A stretch of DNA of 5,238 nucleotides from Candidatus Nitrosopumilus sp. (lineage in GTDB: Archaea; Thermoproteota; Nitrososphaeria; Nitrososphaerales; Nitrosopumilaceae), in NCBI GenBank assembly GCA_029941825.1, contig JAPYTM010000065.1, positions 1-5,238 of the forward strand. Reading direction: 5' to 3'. The notes below the pieces were generated by a model. It had not been told where the DNA came from, did not search any database, and saw only the letters and a list, made by a program, of their open reading frames with translations. The translations under genes were made by a program, and so were the position numbers. The stretch's first letter is position 1, and each line of letters begins with the position of its first letter. Positions 1 to 5,177 of this stretch are shown piece by piece.

Positions 1-2
1 GG

Positions 3-83
3 GATATCTTTGCAAAACAATGTCTGCAAAAAATATCTTGGCGTGCAAACCAATTACTGTTAGATAGTTACTTTATGCCATAA
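3..83 (+). CDS. Possible C-terminal end of a plus-strand gene cut by the window edge
   Basis: From base 3 an open frame runs 26 codons to a TAA at 81-83, ending in LLLDSYFMP. It is the longest of the three plus frames; the other two stop at 61-63 and 65-67. The composition is protein-like (aromatic and hydrophobic residues mixed with Lys, Gln and Arg), and the stop lies 16 bases before the convergent stop of the minus-strand gene at 100, which suits a compact genome. The fragment is too short to assign a family, and 26 open codons in AT-rich DNA can occur by chance, so this is a tentative call. Confidence 0.3.
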   Translation, partial: DIFAKQCLQKISWRANQLLLDSYFMP

Positions 84-99
84 ACGTATTGATTTTGGA

Positions 100-612
100 T
101 TATCTGTACATTGATTTGCCTATGGTTTCATCAGATGAGTTGGTTTGTGATGAAAAACTACTGAAATTTGTTCGTAAAATTTTTTGTACATGTCCTGATA
201 CTCTGGCAACATTATCCCAAACACTATGAAATGTCACTCTATCTAGAACCTCTTCATCAACATGTGAAAATATGGCCAACCCCACAATTGTTTTATCACT
301 TTTAATCCATTGATGACCTACACCACATGTTGTACAAATTTCACTAATCTCCATGATTGCTTTTGAAAATGATGGATTTTTAATTATCAATAATTTTGAA
401 TCTTCAGGAGGAAACCTCATATTTACATTAAGATGTACCCTATCTACCCTATTCTCATTTTTACTAACTATGACATTTGTCCCTACACGAAATTGCCATT
501 CTATTATCTTACTTTTTTCTCTAACTTTTTCTGTTTGGTCTTCATAATTGATGTTAGTTATTTTGATAAAATCTTCAACTAGTGTCTTCATTTGTTCAGA
601 AGTTTTTATCAT
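100..612 (-). CDS. Conserved-looking archaeal protein of unknown function, 170 aa
   Basis: I do not recognise this protein with confidence. It appears to be a soluble alpha/beta protein: a helical N-terminus (about 1-35), strand-like stretches at 37-50 and 56-65, a helix near 80-93, then a CTTCG segment (93-97), strand 107-116 and a long helix around 120-148. The tail (150-170) is rich in Ser and Thr and probably disordered. There is no signal peptide or membrane segment. The general layout reminds me of archaeal DUF2299-type proteins, which are themselves uncharacterised; that is a weak suggestion. The ATG at 612 is chosen because a TATA-like box (634-640) lies 25 bases upstream, giving a leaderless start, and because an in-frame TAG closes the frame upstream with no other start codon between. 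Met8 is an alternative start. The gene is probably transcribed alone, since a T9 terminator separates it from the small gene upstream. Confidence 0.75.
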   Translation of the reverse strand: MIKTSEQMKTLVEDFIKITNINYEDQTEKVREKSKIIEWQFRVGTNVIVSKNENRVDRVHLNVNMRFPPEDSKLLIIKNPSFSKAIMEISEICTTCGVGHQWIKSDKTIVGLAIFSHVDEEVLDRVTFHSVWDNVARVSGHVQKILRTNFSSFSSQTNSSDETIGKSMYR

Positions 613-633
613 ATTTTCAACTAAAACTTGTTC

Positions 634-640
634 AATATAT
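634..640 (-). promoter_or_regulatory. TATA-like box for the 170-aa gene
   Basis: On the minus strand this reads ATATATT and is centred 25 bases before the ATG at 612. That is the archaeal spacing expected if transcription starts at the start codon. It lies between the T-run terminator of the upstream small gene and the ATG, so the gene seems to have its own promoter. Confidence 0.5.
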
Positions 641-651
641 GCATGCTAAAG

Positions 652-660
652 AAAAAAAAA
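652..660 (-). terminator. Poly-T terminator after the 45-aa zinc-ribbon gene
   Basis: The plus strand has nine consecutive A, which is T9 on the transcribed minus strand, beginning three bases after the TAA stop at 664-666. Runs of T without a hairpin are the usual intrinsic terminator in archaea. Confidence 0.6.
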
Positions 661-663
661 TAA

Positions 664-801
664 TTAGTGGCTGTGTCCACAACCACATGAATCGTGACCT
701 TCATGTCCTGTTGATTCTTGACCTGCACATTTAGAACATTTGTTTGAATCTGTTGGTGAGAAAAATCCTATCCCACAAGAGATACATTTTTGATTTGCCA
801 T
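664..801 (-). CDS. Small zinc-ribbon protein with His/Cys-rich tail, 45 aa
   Basis: A 45-residue protein beginning MANQKCISCGIGFF. It has CISC at 6-9 and CSKC at 22-25, a CxxC-x12-CxxC spacing expected to bind one zinc ion. The last 14 residues (32-45) are GHEGHDSCGCGHSH, with His33, His36, Cys39, Cys41, His43 and His45 as a possible second metal site. There is no membrane segment or signal. Three things support it as a real gene: an ATG start, a TATA-like box 25-26 bases upstream (leaderless spacing), and a T9 run just after the stop. Similar tails occur in metal-handling proteins such as SlyD, HypB and UreE, so metal storage or delivery is a reasonable inference but not shown. The two flanking minus-strand genes have their own promoters, so it is probably monocistronic. 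Confidence 0.75.
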   Translation of the reverse strand: MANQKCISCGIGFFSPTDSNKCSKCAGQESTGHEGHDSCGCGHSH

Positions 802-822
802 ATTGATTCTAAAAAATTACTG

Positions 823-830
823 TATTTATT
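823..830 (-). promoter_or_regulatory. TATA-like box for the 45-aa zinc-ribbon gene
   Basis: AATAAATA on the minus strand, centred about 25 bases before the ATG at 801. The spacing predicts a leaderless transcript and supports both the gene and its start. Confidence 0.5.
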
Positions 831-865
831 GAATGCGTATTAGAAAATAAATTGTATTTTTAAAA

Positions 866-1216
866 TTAATTGGAAGGTTTGGCTTTTCCAACTTCACTTG
901 ATTCATCATTCTTTTTGAATACTCTATATTCACCAATTGTTGCATTACACTTCTCACAGGTGTATTGTCCTCTTTCCACTAGGATCAAATTATCTGCAAC
1001 TTCCTCATTGGTGTTTTCCTCTAACTGAATTTTTGGTGGATTATCAAACTCTTTTTCACAATTATTACAGTAATGTTTTGACATTTTTTCTGTTTCAATT
1101 TTTCCAACAGGTGCTAAAAATAATTTTCCTACGCCCAAATCTGCTTTTTTTGCTTGCTCTTCAGTTAATTCAGCAATAACATATCCGCCAGAACCTTGAA
1201 GTTTAATTTCTGTCAC
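866..1216 (-). CDS. Unrecognised protein with two CxxC pairs, likely zinc-binding, 116 aa
   Basis: I do not recognise the family. Residues 1-40 have alternating hydrophobic strands and a short acidic helix (ELTEEQAKKA, 16-25). CNNC at 50-53 and CEKC at 87-90 are separated by 33 residues and look like the two knuckles of a zinc ribbon. The C-terminal 15 residues are charged and probably disordered. The protein is likely cytoplasmic and may bind protein or nucleic acid, but nothing fixes its role. The start is GTG at 1216: no ATG or TTG occurs in frame before the upstream TAG, and a TATA-like box (1239-1246) lies 26-27 bases upstream. Met45, just before the first CxxC, is a weaker alternative. 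Upstream of the start, coding-like sequence continues with a one-base frame change (separate entry), so the ancestral or true protein may be longer. Only weak T-rich sequence follows the stop (841-865). Confidence 0.75.
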   Translation of the reverse strand: MTEIKLQGSGGYVIAELTEEQAKKADLGVGKLFLAPVGKIETEKMSKHYCNNCEKEFDNPPKIQLEENTNEEVADNLILVERGQYTCEKCNATIGEYRVFKKNDESSEVGKAKPSN

Positions 1217-1238
1217 TTCTTTTGATGAGTCATTGGGA

Positions 1239-1246
1239 TTAAAATA
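1239..1246 (-). promoter_or_regulatory. TATA-like box for the 116-aa gene
   Basis: TATTTTAA on the minus strand, centred 26-27 bases before the GTG at 1216, which fits leaderless initiation at the GTG. It coincides with the place where the upstream coding-like frame breaks, so it could instead be ordinary coding sequence of a longer gene. Confidence 0.4.
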
Positions 1247-1301
1247 CTATCTGTGTTGGAATTGATTCTGATATCTCAACTGCCTTTTTTCCTGTTTTAC
1301 A

Positions 1302-1310
1302 TTTAAAATA
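1302..1310 (+). promoter_or_regulatory. TATA-like box for the 34-aa Cys-rich gene
   Basis: TTTAAAATA centred 26 bases before the ATG at 1332. This spacing selects that ATG over the two in-frame ATGs at 1317 and 1320, which lie too close to the box to be on a normal transcript. Confidence 0.5.
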
Positions 1311-1331
1311 TGGTTTATGATGAGCGTTGTA

Positions 1332-1436
1332 ATGGGGAAAACGTCATTTTGGTGTAAACTAGGATTTCATGATATGTGTTCAAAAGATTGTGAATGTCCT
1401 TGCCATAAACCACAAAAATTAACTGGTGGATTTTAA
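1332..1436 (+). CDS. Small Cys-rich protein, likely metal-binding, 34 aa
   Basis: A 34-residue protein, MGKTSFWCKLGFHDM followed by a Cys-rich core and ending KLTGGF. Cysteines are at 8, 16, 20, 22 and 24 and histidines at 13 and 25; the segment CSKDCECPCH (16-25) holds most of them. The density of Cys and His in so short a chain points to a single zinc or other metal site. From memory, short proteins starting FWCKLGFHDxC or similar occur in ammonia-oxidising archaea, but I cannot name a family. The ATG at 1332 is chosen because of the TATA-like box 26 bases upstream; an in-frame start at 1317 would add five residues. It diverges from the CxxC gene at 866-1216. Function is unknown. Confidence 0.6.
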   Translation: MGKTSFWCKLGFHDMCSKDCECPCHKPQKLTGGF

Positions 1437-1442
1437 AAATCA

Positions 1443-1449
1443 TATTTTT
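1443..1449 (+). terminator. Weak T-rich terminator after the 34-aa gene
   Basis: TATTTTT begins six bases after the TAA at 1434-1436. The palindrome GATTTT-A-AAAATC at 1429-1441 just before it has no room for a loop and is probably incidental. The T-run would separate the small gene from trmI. Confidence 0.35.
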
Positions 1450-1471
1450 CAAATACAAAAAGAATAGATTC

Positions 1472-1480
1472 TTATCTAAA
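1472..1480 (+). promoter_or_regulatory. Possible TATA-like box before the tRNA methyltransferase gene
   Basis: TTATCTAAA is centred about 22 bases before the ATG at 1498, slightly closer than the other boxes in the window. An alternative start signal is TAGGA at 1486-1490, seven bases before the ATG, which could act as a weak Shine-Dalgarno site on a longer leader. Neither is strong. Confidence 0.25.
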
Positions 1481-1497
1481 ATTTTTAGGAAAAACCT

Positions 1498-2388
1498 ATG
1501 AGCTTAATAAAGAACAACTCTCCTGTATTGTTTTACTTTAATCATTCAAAAAAATGGTTAATGAAAATTTCAAAAAAAGAATCATTTCATACTCATATTG
1601 GTGTAATCAAACATTCTGATGCAATTGGAAAAGAATATGGTTCTAGATTAATCACAAACAAGGACAAGTACGTCTATCTTCTAAAACCAACTATGTTTGA
1701 CTATGTAATGAAAATTCAACATGGTACACAGATTGTTTATCCAAAAGATATTGGATACATTATTGCACGAGCAGGAATTGGAAGCGGACAAAAAATTTTA
1801 GAGATTGGTACTGGAAGTGGTTCACTTACTTCTTTTATTGCTAGTGTGGTTAAACCTCGTGGCCATGTGTACACTTTTGATGTTGATGAAAATTTTATGG
1901 CAATTGCAGAAAAAAATATCAAAAAAGCTGGAGTTTCAAAATATGTCACACAACACAACTTTGATATCAAAACTGAAAAAAAATTACCTCTAAAAGATAT
2001 GGATGTGGCATTAATTGATTTGGGTGACCCGTGGACTATAATCCCTAAAGTACGTCAAATGCTAAAGGGAAGTGGATCCATTTTTGCAATTTGCCCTACC
2101 ATGAATCAACTAGAAAAATTAACCATGGCTTTAGTTGAAAATGAATTTACTGATATAGAATCTACTGAACATATTATACGTACAATTGAAGCAAGAGAAG
2201 GAAAAACTAGACATTCTTTTCAGGGAATAGGACATACCACATACCTTTGTTTTGCAAGAAAAGCATTTTTTGATAGAGGCTCAAGAAAAACCTCTAAAGT
2301 AAAAACAAGCAAAACCATTCAAAAAACAAGTAAAACTACTAAAAAAACAAGCAAAACCATTAAAAAATCTCATAAAAAATCATCTTAA
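1498..2388 (+). CDS. trmI: tRNA (adenine-N1)-methyltransferase, TrmI family, 296 aa
   Basis: This enzyme uses S-adenosylmethionine to methylate N1 of adenine in the T-loop of tRNA (position 58, and also 57 in some archaea), stabilising tRNA folding; the family works as a tetramer. The N-terminal beta domain (1-60) ends in FHTHIGVIKHSDAIGKEYG, typical of TrmI. PKDIGYII (82-89) precedes the Rossmann core with the SAM-binding loop LEIGTGSGSL (101-110) and an acidic residue after strand 2 (Asp128 or Asp130). The active-site motif is DLGDPW (174-179), where I remember Pro rather than Gly as usual in the third position. The closing motif is GHTTYLCFARK (245-255). The family normally ends near 250-260 residues; here a Lys/Ser/Thr tail (262-296) adds three heptad repeats. 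The ATG at 1498 keeps the complete N-terminal domain. It is the first gene of a probable operon, with 55 bases to the next gene. Confidence 0.9.
   Translation: MSLIKNNSPVLFYFNHSKKWLMKISKKESFHTHIGVIKHSDAIGKEYGSRLITNKDKYVYLLKPTMFDYVMKIQHGTQIVYPKDIGYIIARAGIGSGQKILEIGTGSGSLTSFIASVVKPRGHVYTFDVDENFMAIAEKNIKKAGVSKYVTQHNFDIKTEKKLPLKDMDVALIDLGDPWTIIPKVRQMLKGSGSIFAICPTMNQLEKLTMALVENEFTDIESTEHIIRTIEAREGKTRHSFQGIGHTTYLCFARKAFFDRGSRKTSKVKTSKTIQKTSKTTKKTSKTIKKSHKKSS
2302..2364 (+). repeat. Three 21-bp tandem repeats coding the KTSKTxx tail of TrmI
   Basis: Three adjacent in-frame units (2302-2322, 2323-2343, 2344-2364) encode KTSKTIQ, KTSKTTK and KTSKTIK. Units 1 and 3 are almost identical at the DNA level (AAAACAAGCAAAACCATT in both). 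A partial unit, KTSKV, precedes them (2287-2301). The arrangement suggests expansion by slippage or unequal exchange, which can change the tail length by seven residues without breaking the frame. Confidence 0.8.
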
Positions 2389-2443
2389 CTCTACCATATC
2401 TACAAAACAAGATTTATTCCTCCATTCTTTAGAGAATATTACA

Positions 2444-3307
2444 TTGGTAAGAAAAAACCTTTCAGTTTCTATTGTTAAAAAATTTATTCCTGCACGAAAA
2501 TCTAATTCTCGAAAAGGTGATAATGGTATTGTTCTTGTAATTGGAGGAAGTTACATCTATCATGGCGCCCCAATTTTATCCTCTCTTGCTGCACTCCGAT
2601 GTGGAACTGATTTAGTTTACACCTCTGTTCCAAAAATTAATGTCACACCAACACGTGCTATTTCTCCAAATCTGATTGTCATTCCTTTAGTTGATCAAAA
2701 ATTAACACGTGGGGCTGTAAACAAACTAGTTGGTGCAATTCCTCGAAATTTACATTCTGCAACAATTGGAATGGGTCTTGCAATACAAGAAAGAAATTCA
2801 TTATTGCATCTTGTTACCTCTCTCTTGGATAGAGATGTTCGGTTATCTTTGGATGCTAGTGCTCTGATCCCTGAGGTTTTACCGCTTTTGGAAAAGAAAA
2901 ATGTTGTAGTTACCCCTCATGCTGGGGAGTTCAAGCGATTATTTGGTGAGTCTCCTCCAACATCAAAAAATGAACGAATCAAACTTGTAGAAAAAAATGC
3001 AAAAGAATATGGAATTACAGTTTTGCTAAAAGGCGCCACTGATATAATTTCAAATGGCTCAACTACGTATCTATATGAGAAAAAAATCCCTGCAATGACT
3101 GTTGGTGGAACTGGAGATGTTTTATCTGGATTAGTTGCAGGACTACTTGCTAAAAATCGAAATACCCTGGAATCTGCAGCAGCTGCTGCATTTATCAATG
3201 GATTGGCAGGAAAAGCAGTTCAAAAGAAATTAGGACTACACATGACTTCTATGGATCTCTTAGATGAAATTCCAAATGTAATGAAACCTTTTGATAAAAT
3301 TGTGTGA
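2444..3307 (+). CDS. nnrD: ADP/ATP-dependent NAD(P)H-hydrate dehydratase, stand-alone, 287 aa
   Basis: This ribokinase-fold enzyme repairs NADH and NADPH that have become hydrated, using a nucleotide to drive dehydration back to the active cofactor. Motifs run in family order: RKGDNGIVLVIGGS (23-36) with GAPILSSLAALRCGTDLV (41-58), GMG (109-111), LDASAL (136-141, usually LDADAL), the substrate-loop motif TPHAGEF (157-163), VLLKGATDII (193-202), and GGTGDVLSG (221-229), in which Asp225 is the expected catalytic base. In many organisms this domain is fused behind an epimerase (NnrE/YjeF N-domain); here only the dehydratase is present, so an epimerase would have to lie elsewhere. The start is TTG at 2444, the only usable start before the conserved N-terminus; the first in-frame ATG is codon 110. 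TTTATT at 2413-2418 is a weak possible TATA box. The TGA overlaps the next gene by four bases. Confidence 0.9.
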   Translation: MVRKNLSVSIVKKFIPARKSNSRKGDNGIVLVIGGSYIYHGAPILSSLAALRCGTDLVYTSVPKINVTPTRAISPNLIVIPLVDQKLTRGAVNKLVGAIPRNLHSATIGMGLAIQERNSLLHLVTSLLDRDVRLSLDASALIPEVLPLLEKKNVVVTPHAGEFKRLFGESPPTSKNERIKLVEKNAKEYGITVLLKGATDIISNGSTTYLYEKKIPAMTVGGTGDVLSGLVAGLLAKNRNTLESAAAAAFINGLAGKAVQKKLGLHMTSMDLLDEIPNVMKPFDKIV

Positions 3308-4665
3308 CTAGAATGAATGTTCTAAAACATGTAGATGCAAACATGGATAGTCTAATTTCAGATTTACAAACTTTAATCAGACAACCTAGCGTGTCTGCAA
3401 AAAATGAAGGAATTGAAAAATGTGCAAAACTTGTACAAAAATTATTAAAAAAATCTGGAATAAAATCTGAAATTTTGAGATTAAAAAAAGGAGTGGCACC
3501 AATTGTTTTTGGGGAGATAAAATCAAAACAAAACTCTACAAAGACTCTGATGTTTTACAATCATTATGACGTTCAACCAGCAGAACCATTTGATTTATGG
3601 AATGACCCGCCATTTAGCGGAATCAAAAAAGGAAATAAAATTTTTGGTAGGGGTTCAACTGATGATAAAGGTGAACTAATTACACGAATCAAAGCAGTTG
3701 AAGCGTGTTTAGATGCAACTGATGATGTACCTTGTAACATAAAATTTGTAATTGAGGGGGAAGAAGAAACTGGTAGTGCTAATATTGAAAAATATTTAAA
3801 AAAATACAAACAGAAATTTTCTTGTGATGGGGTGATATGGGAATTTGGATATGTTGATGCAAAAAATAGACCTATCATTGGTCTTGGAATGAAGGGTTTA
3901 CTATTTGTTGAATTATCTGTAAAAGAATCTATTCAAGATGCACATTCTAGTTTGGCAGTTTTAATTAAAAACCCTGCATGGAGATTAATCGATGCCGTAA
4001 AAACACTTCGAGATTCAAGTGGACATGTACTCATAAAAGATTGGTACAAAGAAGTTACTCCATTATCCAAACAAGATTTAGAACTAATTAAAAATGAACC
4101 ATTTGATGAAAATGTCTTTAAAAAAGAATTTGGTATCCAATCTTTTGTTAATAATATGAAAGGTATGGATGCCAAAAAGGCTTTAGTTGCTGGAGCAACT
4201 TGTAACATTGCAGGATTTGTATCTGGATATATTGGAGATGGTGCAAAAACTGTTCTTCCATCTGATGCTCTAGTTAAAATTGATTTTAGACTAATACCCC
4301 AAATGGATCCAAAAAAACAGGTGACTCGATTAAAAAATCATCTCAAATCAAAAGGTTTTGGAGATATTAAAATTAAAATATTTCATGGTGAGGCAGCTGC
4401 TAGAACTAATTCATCTGATCCATTTGTAAGTCAAGTTAAAGATGCAGCTGAGAAATCATTTGGAACATCAATTCTGAATGTTTCAAATGCTGGGACTGGA
4501 CCAATGTATTCATTTGTTGATATTCTAAAATCACCATGTATTTCCATAGGTAGCACATACATGTTCTCAAAAATACATTCGCCCAATGAATTTGCTAGAG
4601 TTGATTTGTTAAAAAAGACAACAAAATGTATGTGTTTGATTATGGAAAATTTTGGAAAAAATTAA
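3304..4665 (+). CDS. M20 family metallopeptidase (dipeptidase-like), 453 aa
   Basis: A probable cytoplasmic two-zinc exopeptidase of the M20 family, closest in layout to CNDP/carboxypeptidase-type dipeptidases. The metal and catalytic residues are all present: HYD (His87, Asp89), GRGSTDDKG (115-123, Asp120 as bridging ligand), EGEEETGS (151-158, Glu154 as general base and Glu155 as ligand), WEFG (Glu180 in the region of the fourth ligand) and HSPNE (His425). The lid and dimerisation domain lies between about 200 and 320, with DAHSS (212-216) and NPAWRLIDAV (223-232) recognisable. The exact substrate cannot be read from sequence; small peptides are the safest guess. The GTG at 3304 overlaps the TGA of the hydratase gene (GTGA), implying translational coupling; ATG at 3313 (Met4) is an equally possible start. 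Its TAA overlaps the convergent stop of the DoxX-like gene. Confidence 0.88.
   Translation: MTRMNVLKHVDANMDSLISDLQTLIRQPSVSAKNEGIEKCAKLVQKLLKKSGIKSEILRLKKGVAPIVFGEIKSKQNSTKTLMFYNHYDVQPAEPFDLWNDPPFSGIKKGNKIFGRGSTDDKGELITRIKAVEACLDATDDVPCNIKFVIEGEEETGSANIEKYLKKYKQKFSCDGVIWEFGYVDAKNRPIIGLGMKGLLFVELSVKESIQDAHSSLAVLIKNPAWRLIDAVKTLRDSSGHVLIKDWYKEVTPLSKQDLELIKNEPFDENVFKKEFGIQSFVNNMKGMDAKKALVAGATCNIAGFVSGYIGDGAKTVLPSDALVKIDFRLIPQMDPKKQVTRLKNHLKSKGFGDIKIKIFHGEAAARTNSSDPFVSQVKDAAEKSFGTSILNVSNAGTGPMYSFVDILKSPCISIGSTYMFSKIHSPNEFARVDLLKKTTKCMCLIMENFGKN
4656..4661 (-). terminator. T6 run directly after the DoxX-like gene
   Basis: The plus strand has A6 at 4656-4661, read as T6 on the minus strand immediately after the TAA at 4662-4664. 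It lies inside the last codons of the M20 gene and probably ends the minus-strand transcript. Confidence 0.45.
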
Positions 4666-5081
4666 TGAAGGCATCTGGGAACTTTTTTAATTATTTGTGA
4701 CAATGATATTCTTCCTGGACCTGCCACAATGATTACTAGTGCTACAGCCAATAATATTAAATCCAATTCTATTCCTTTATCCCCTGTAATGCTTTGAGCA
4801 CCTTTTACATGAAATATTGCTCCTAGCATAACAATTGAAATTATTGATGCTGAAATTCTATTTAGAACGCCTATGATTAGTAATATGCCTGGAATTACTT
4901 CAGCTAATGCAATAATTATAGATAATTCTCCTGGAATTCCAATTGATGATATCCATGAAACAAACCCGTCATTACCAAATTTGCTATATCCATGAATTAT
5001 GAATATGACTCCGATTGTTAATCTTAATCCTAAAAAAACAATATCATTTAGAATTTTTTCTTTAATTTCGGCAGTAGTCAA
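4662..5081 (-). CDS. DoxX-like four-helix membrane protein, 139 aa
   Basis: An integral membrane protein with four predicted helices: about 13-32, 53-73, 76-92 and 105-121. The first helix carries RLTIGVIFIIHGYSKFG (20-36), the hallmark of DoxX/DoxD-like proteins, and AEVIPGILLIIG (60-71) is the usual second-helix signature. DoxX-like proteins have been linked to quinone-dependent oxidation (the thiosulfate:quinone oxidoreductase DoxDA of Acidianus) and to oxidative stress, but most members have no known activity, so no reaction is assigned. The start is a TTG at 5081: an in-frame TAA closes the frame about 20 bases upstream without another start, and a TATA-like box at 5101-5109 is about 24 bases before the TTG. 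Length is normal for the family. It converges on the M20 gene with overlapping stops and diverges from the proteasome gene. Confidence 0.85.
   Translation of the reverse strand: MTTAEIKEKILNDIVFLGLRLTIGVIFIIHGYSKFGNDGFVSWISSIGIPGELSIIIALAEVIPGILLIIGVLNRISASIISIVMLGAIFHVKGAQSITGDKGIELDLILLAVALVIIVAGPGRISLSQIIKKVPRCLH
4683..4688 (+). terminator. T6 terminator of the plus-strand trmI-nnrD-M20 cluster
   Basis: T6 followed by AATTATTT begins 17 bases after the M20 stop (4663-4665). It sits in the 3' coding end of the convergent DoxX-like gene and is the first T-run that could end the plus-strand transcript. Confidence 0.5.
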
Positions 5082-5100
5082 TATGGGCTCTAATTTTTTT

Positions 5101-5109
5101 TAAGTATAA
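5101..5109 (-). promoter_or_regulatory. TATA-like box for the DoxX-like gene
   Basis: TTATACTTA on the minus strand, centred about 24 bases before the TTG at 5081. It predicts a leaderless transcript starting at or next to the TTG and supports this non-ATG start. Confidence 0.55.
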
Positions 5110-5149
5110 TTATTTTGCTCATAATTTTTGCATGAAATGTAGAAAGCCC

Positions 5150-5157
5150 TTTATTAT
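5150..5157 (+). promoter_or_regulatory. TATA-like box for the proteasome beta-subunit gene
   Basis: TTTATTAT centred 24-25 bases before the ATG at 5178, with no Shine-Dalgarno site between. It lies about 45 bases from the opposite-facing box of the DoxX-like gene, so the two promoters are separate within the 96-base divergent region. Confidence 0.55.
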
Positions 5158-5177
5158 GCTGCAAAATTATTTGAAAT

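Larger units (their letters stand above)
1239..1316 (-). pseudogene. Possible frameshifted 5' part of the 116-aa gene
   Basis: On the minus strand a frame reads KPYFKCKTGKKAVEI and continues SESIPTQIVF, then TAA at 1239-1241. Codons are biased to A or G in first position, as in real archaeal coding sequence. Removing one base from the T4 run (1241-1244) would carry this frame through NPNDSSKE directly into the GTG start of the gene at 1216. The frame stays open back to 1343 but contains no ATG, GTG or TTG. Possible explanations are a decayed N-terminal segment, a sequencing or assembly error in a homopolymer, programmed frameshifting, or chance. The missing start codon argues against simple use as the present 5' end. 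Confidence 0.35.

Noticed and set aside
11..49. TGCAAA repeated three times near the left edge (11, 25, 44)
   Set aside because: Spacing is uneven (14 and 19 bases), the units are only six bases, and an AT-rich coding tail explains it; not a CRISPR or operator array on this evidence.
937..1179. Plus-strand open frame of 80 codons opposite the 116-aa CxxC gene
   Set aside because: It is antisense to a gene with clear CxxC motifs and promoter, and its Leu/Phe-rich low-complexity translation is what a reverse complement of a Lys/Glu-rich gene gives.
1317..1331. Upstream in-frame ATGs at 1317 and 1320 as starts of the 34-aa gene
   Set aside because: They are only about 11-14 bases from the TATA-like box, too close for a normal archaeal transcript start.
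1429..1441. Perfect inverted repeat GATTTT-A-AAAATC after the 34-aa gene
   Set aside because: A one-base spacer cannot form a hairpin loop, and such A/T palindromes are common at this base composition; the nearby T-run alone is listed as a weak terminator.
2917..3198. Minus-strand open frame inside the hydratase gene
   Set aside because: It is the reverse of the conserved GGTGDVLSG and Ala-rich region; the plus-strand family motifs leave no doubt which strand codes.
3573..4208. Two minus-strand open frames (about 100 and 90 codons) inside the M20 gene
   Set aside because: Both lie opposite conserved M20 metal-site and lid sequence and have no promoter-like spacing.
5094..5101. T8 run on the plus strand as a terminator
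   Set aside because: No plus-strand gene ends near it; it lies between the TATA box and start of the minus-strand DoxX-like gene, where it is an A-run.
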